Positions 24,683 to 25,363 of a stretch of DNA of 25,363 bases are shown piece by piece. The notes beneath the pieces were generated by a model. It searched no databases, had not been told where the DNA came from, and saw nothing but the letters and a program-made list of their open reading frames with translations. Each line of letters starts with the position of its first letter. Position 1 is the stretch's first letter. The position numbers were made by a program, and so were the translations under genes. The stretch comes from a virus. Location of the stretch: the IMG/VR virus record IMGVR_UViG_3300034272_000558, positions 1-25,363 of that record; one strand, given 5' to 3'.

Positions 24683-24919
24683 TTAGGTAGGAGTCGGACC
24701 GCGCGCGGCCTCTAATTCCGCCTTCAATTCCTCCGGCGAAAGCTCCGTCAGGTCGCGTAATTCCCTCTCGCGCATCGAAACCGAGCCGCGCCCCAGATCG
24801 CCCACTAGCTCGAGCAGGCTGCGCGCCGCCGCCTGCCGGGCTGCGGCTGGCGCTTCCTGATCGCTGGCGACATCTAACAGCGCGTTGAGCGCAACGGCTC
24901 TAATCGACCTGCTGGACAT
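24683..24919 (-). CDS. 78-residue helical protein, possible small terminase or DNA-binding protein
   Basis: I start at the ATG at 24919, with AAGGA about ten bases upstream; the longer reading from a TTG at 24937 would place its codons inside the dyad. The product MSSRSIRAVALNALLDVASD continues as Ala/Leu/Arg-rich helices (APAAARQAAARSLLELVGDL) and ends with an acidic helix (LSPEELKAELEAARG). It has no recognised enzyme motif. Small helical proteins of this make-up sit next to packaging genes in some alphaproteobacterial phages, so a small terminase subunit is one guess. It is far from terL, separated by the fibre and lysis block, which weakens that idea. The gene is likely; its role is unknown. 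Confidence 0.65.
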   Translation of the reverse strand: MSSRSIRAVALNALLDVASDQEAPAAARQAAARSLLELVGDLGRGSVSMRERELRDLTELSPEELKAELEAARGPTPT

Positions 24920-24923
24920 ATCT

Positions 24924-24960
24924 TTGCATCCTTGCAAACATCATCTTTGCATTTTTGCAA
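24924..24960. promoter_or_regulatory. Pair of TTGCA-N4-TGCAA dyads, upstream of the 78-residue gene
   Basis: Two perfect dyads: TTGCATCCTTGCAA (24924-24937) and TTGCATTTTTGCAA (24947-24960), again 23 bases apart. The inner one contains the AGGA ribosome site of the next gene as its spacer, and the outer ends two bases before the stop codon of the HGG gene. Confidence 0.75.
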
Positions 24961-24962
24961 AG

Positions 24963-25349
24963 TTATTCGATCCCCAACTCTGCCAGAATATCAGCGCGCC
25001 CGACGGCCATGATCCGCGACCGATAGCGTGCCGCCACGGTCCGCCGCATGGCTTGATAGGTTCTTGGATCGCCATGCTCCTGCGCCGCCTGCCACGCTTC
25101 CCCGAGCATGACGCGCCCGGCGACTGGAACGACGCCCGCTAGATCATCCTGAAAGCCTGCCTGATAGAGCGCCCGACAATTAGCGCGCCATTGCAGCCAT
25201 ACCGCCCGCGCTGCTTTCGCCGCTGGCCCGCCACCATGCCGACAGCAGAGCCGGGAACCTGTTGCCCGCACCGCCCGGCACTGTTCCCCATTCCGCTTGA
25301 TCTTCTCACACTGCAACTCAGGACGCCCGCGCCCGAATGAATACCGCAT
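24963..25349 (-). CDS. HGG-motif cysteine-rich small phage protein
   Basis: The 128-residue product has a basic N-terminus and a compact Cys/His cluster: C14, C24, C35, C36 and H38 within QCEKIKRNGEQCRAVRATG and RLCCRHGG. This C...C...C..HGG arrangement is a recognised small-protein family in rhizobial and other alphaproteobacterial phages, often close to terminase genes, and looks like a zinc ribbon or knuckle. The remainder is helical and Arg/Ala-rich (residues 45-128). The ATG has GGGAGGG six bases upstream. A DNA-binding or packaging role is plausible but unproven. It ends just before the dyad pair. Confidence 0.8.
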   Translation of the reverse strand: MRYSFGRGRPELQCEKIKRNGEQCRAVRATGSRLCCRHGGGPAAKAARAVWLQWRANCRALYQAGFQDDLAGVVPVAGRVMLGEAWQAAQEHGDPRTYQAMRRTVAARYRSRIMAVGRADILAELGIE

Positions 25350-25363
25350 AACGCACCCTCCCG

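Overview
The window is the late (structural, lysis and packaging) half of a tailed phage genome. All believable genes lie on the minus strand, so the genes read from right to left. Short (P22-size) head and hub genes, T7-like ejection proteins and the absence of tape-measure, sheath or tail-tube genes all point to a podovirus. The host is most likely an alphaproteobacterium of the Rhizobiales type. This rests on family resemblances (HGG zinc-motif protein, CGW-ending o-spanin, fibre N-terminus, coat protein) and is inference, not proof. No integrase, repressor or tRNA is visible, so lifestyle cannot be decided.

Right end (25349 to 24683): a small HGG/cysteine-motif protein and a 78-residue helical protein. 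They are followed by a 450-base non-coding stretch (24231-24682) rich in signals: a pair of TTGCA-N4-TGCAA dyads, a 10-bp perfect hairpin, a second small hairpin, and a 19-bp tandem repeat. A second dyad pair with the same 23-bp pitch lies between the two small genes.

Adsorption block (24230 to 14434): a 2097-residue fibre with 314 Gly-X-Y triplets in four blocks, separated by three copies of one globular module and ending in a peptidase S74-type chaperone domain. Next is a 1168-residue fibre-like protein made of about eight beta-sandwich repeats. The two share a duplicated 45-residue module.

Enzyme and lysis block (14431 to 12432): an unexpected Ntn-hydrolase of the choloylglycine hydrolase / penicillin V acylase family with its expected catalytic residues in place, then an overlapping i-spanin/o-spanin pair, a GH19-type endolysin and a 32-residue one-helix membrane peptide.

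Packaging and head block (12439 to 5397): a membrane protein of unknown role, large terminase, portal, scaffold, major capsid protein and a small protein. Tail hub and ejection block (5386 to 1): a gp4-like adaptor, a gp10-like hub protein, a GNAT-fold gp13-like protein, two internal-virion candidates, and the start of a larger ejection protein that runs off the left edge.

Most junctions from 24230 leftward overlap by 1-10 bases or are nearly abutting, so the block probably runs as one translationally coupled late operon. The most novel items are the amidase-family enzyme inside the fibre/lysis cassette and the two equally spaced operator-like dyad pairs.
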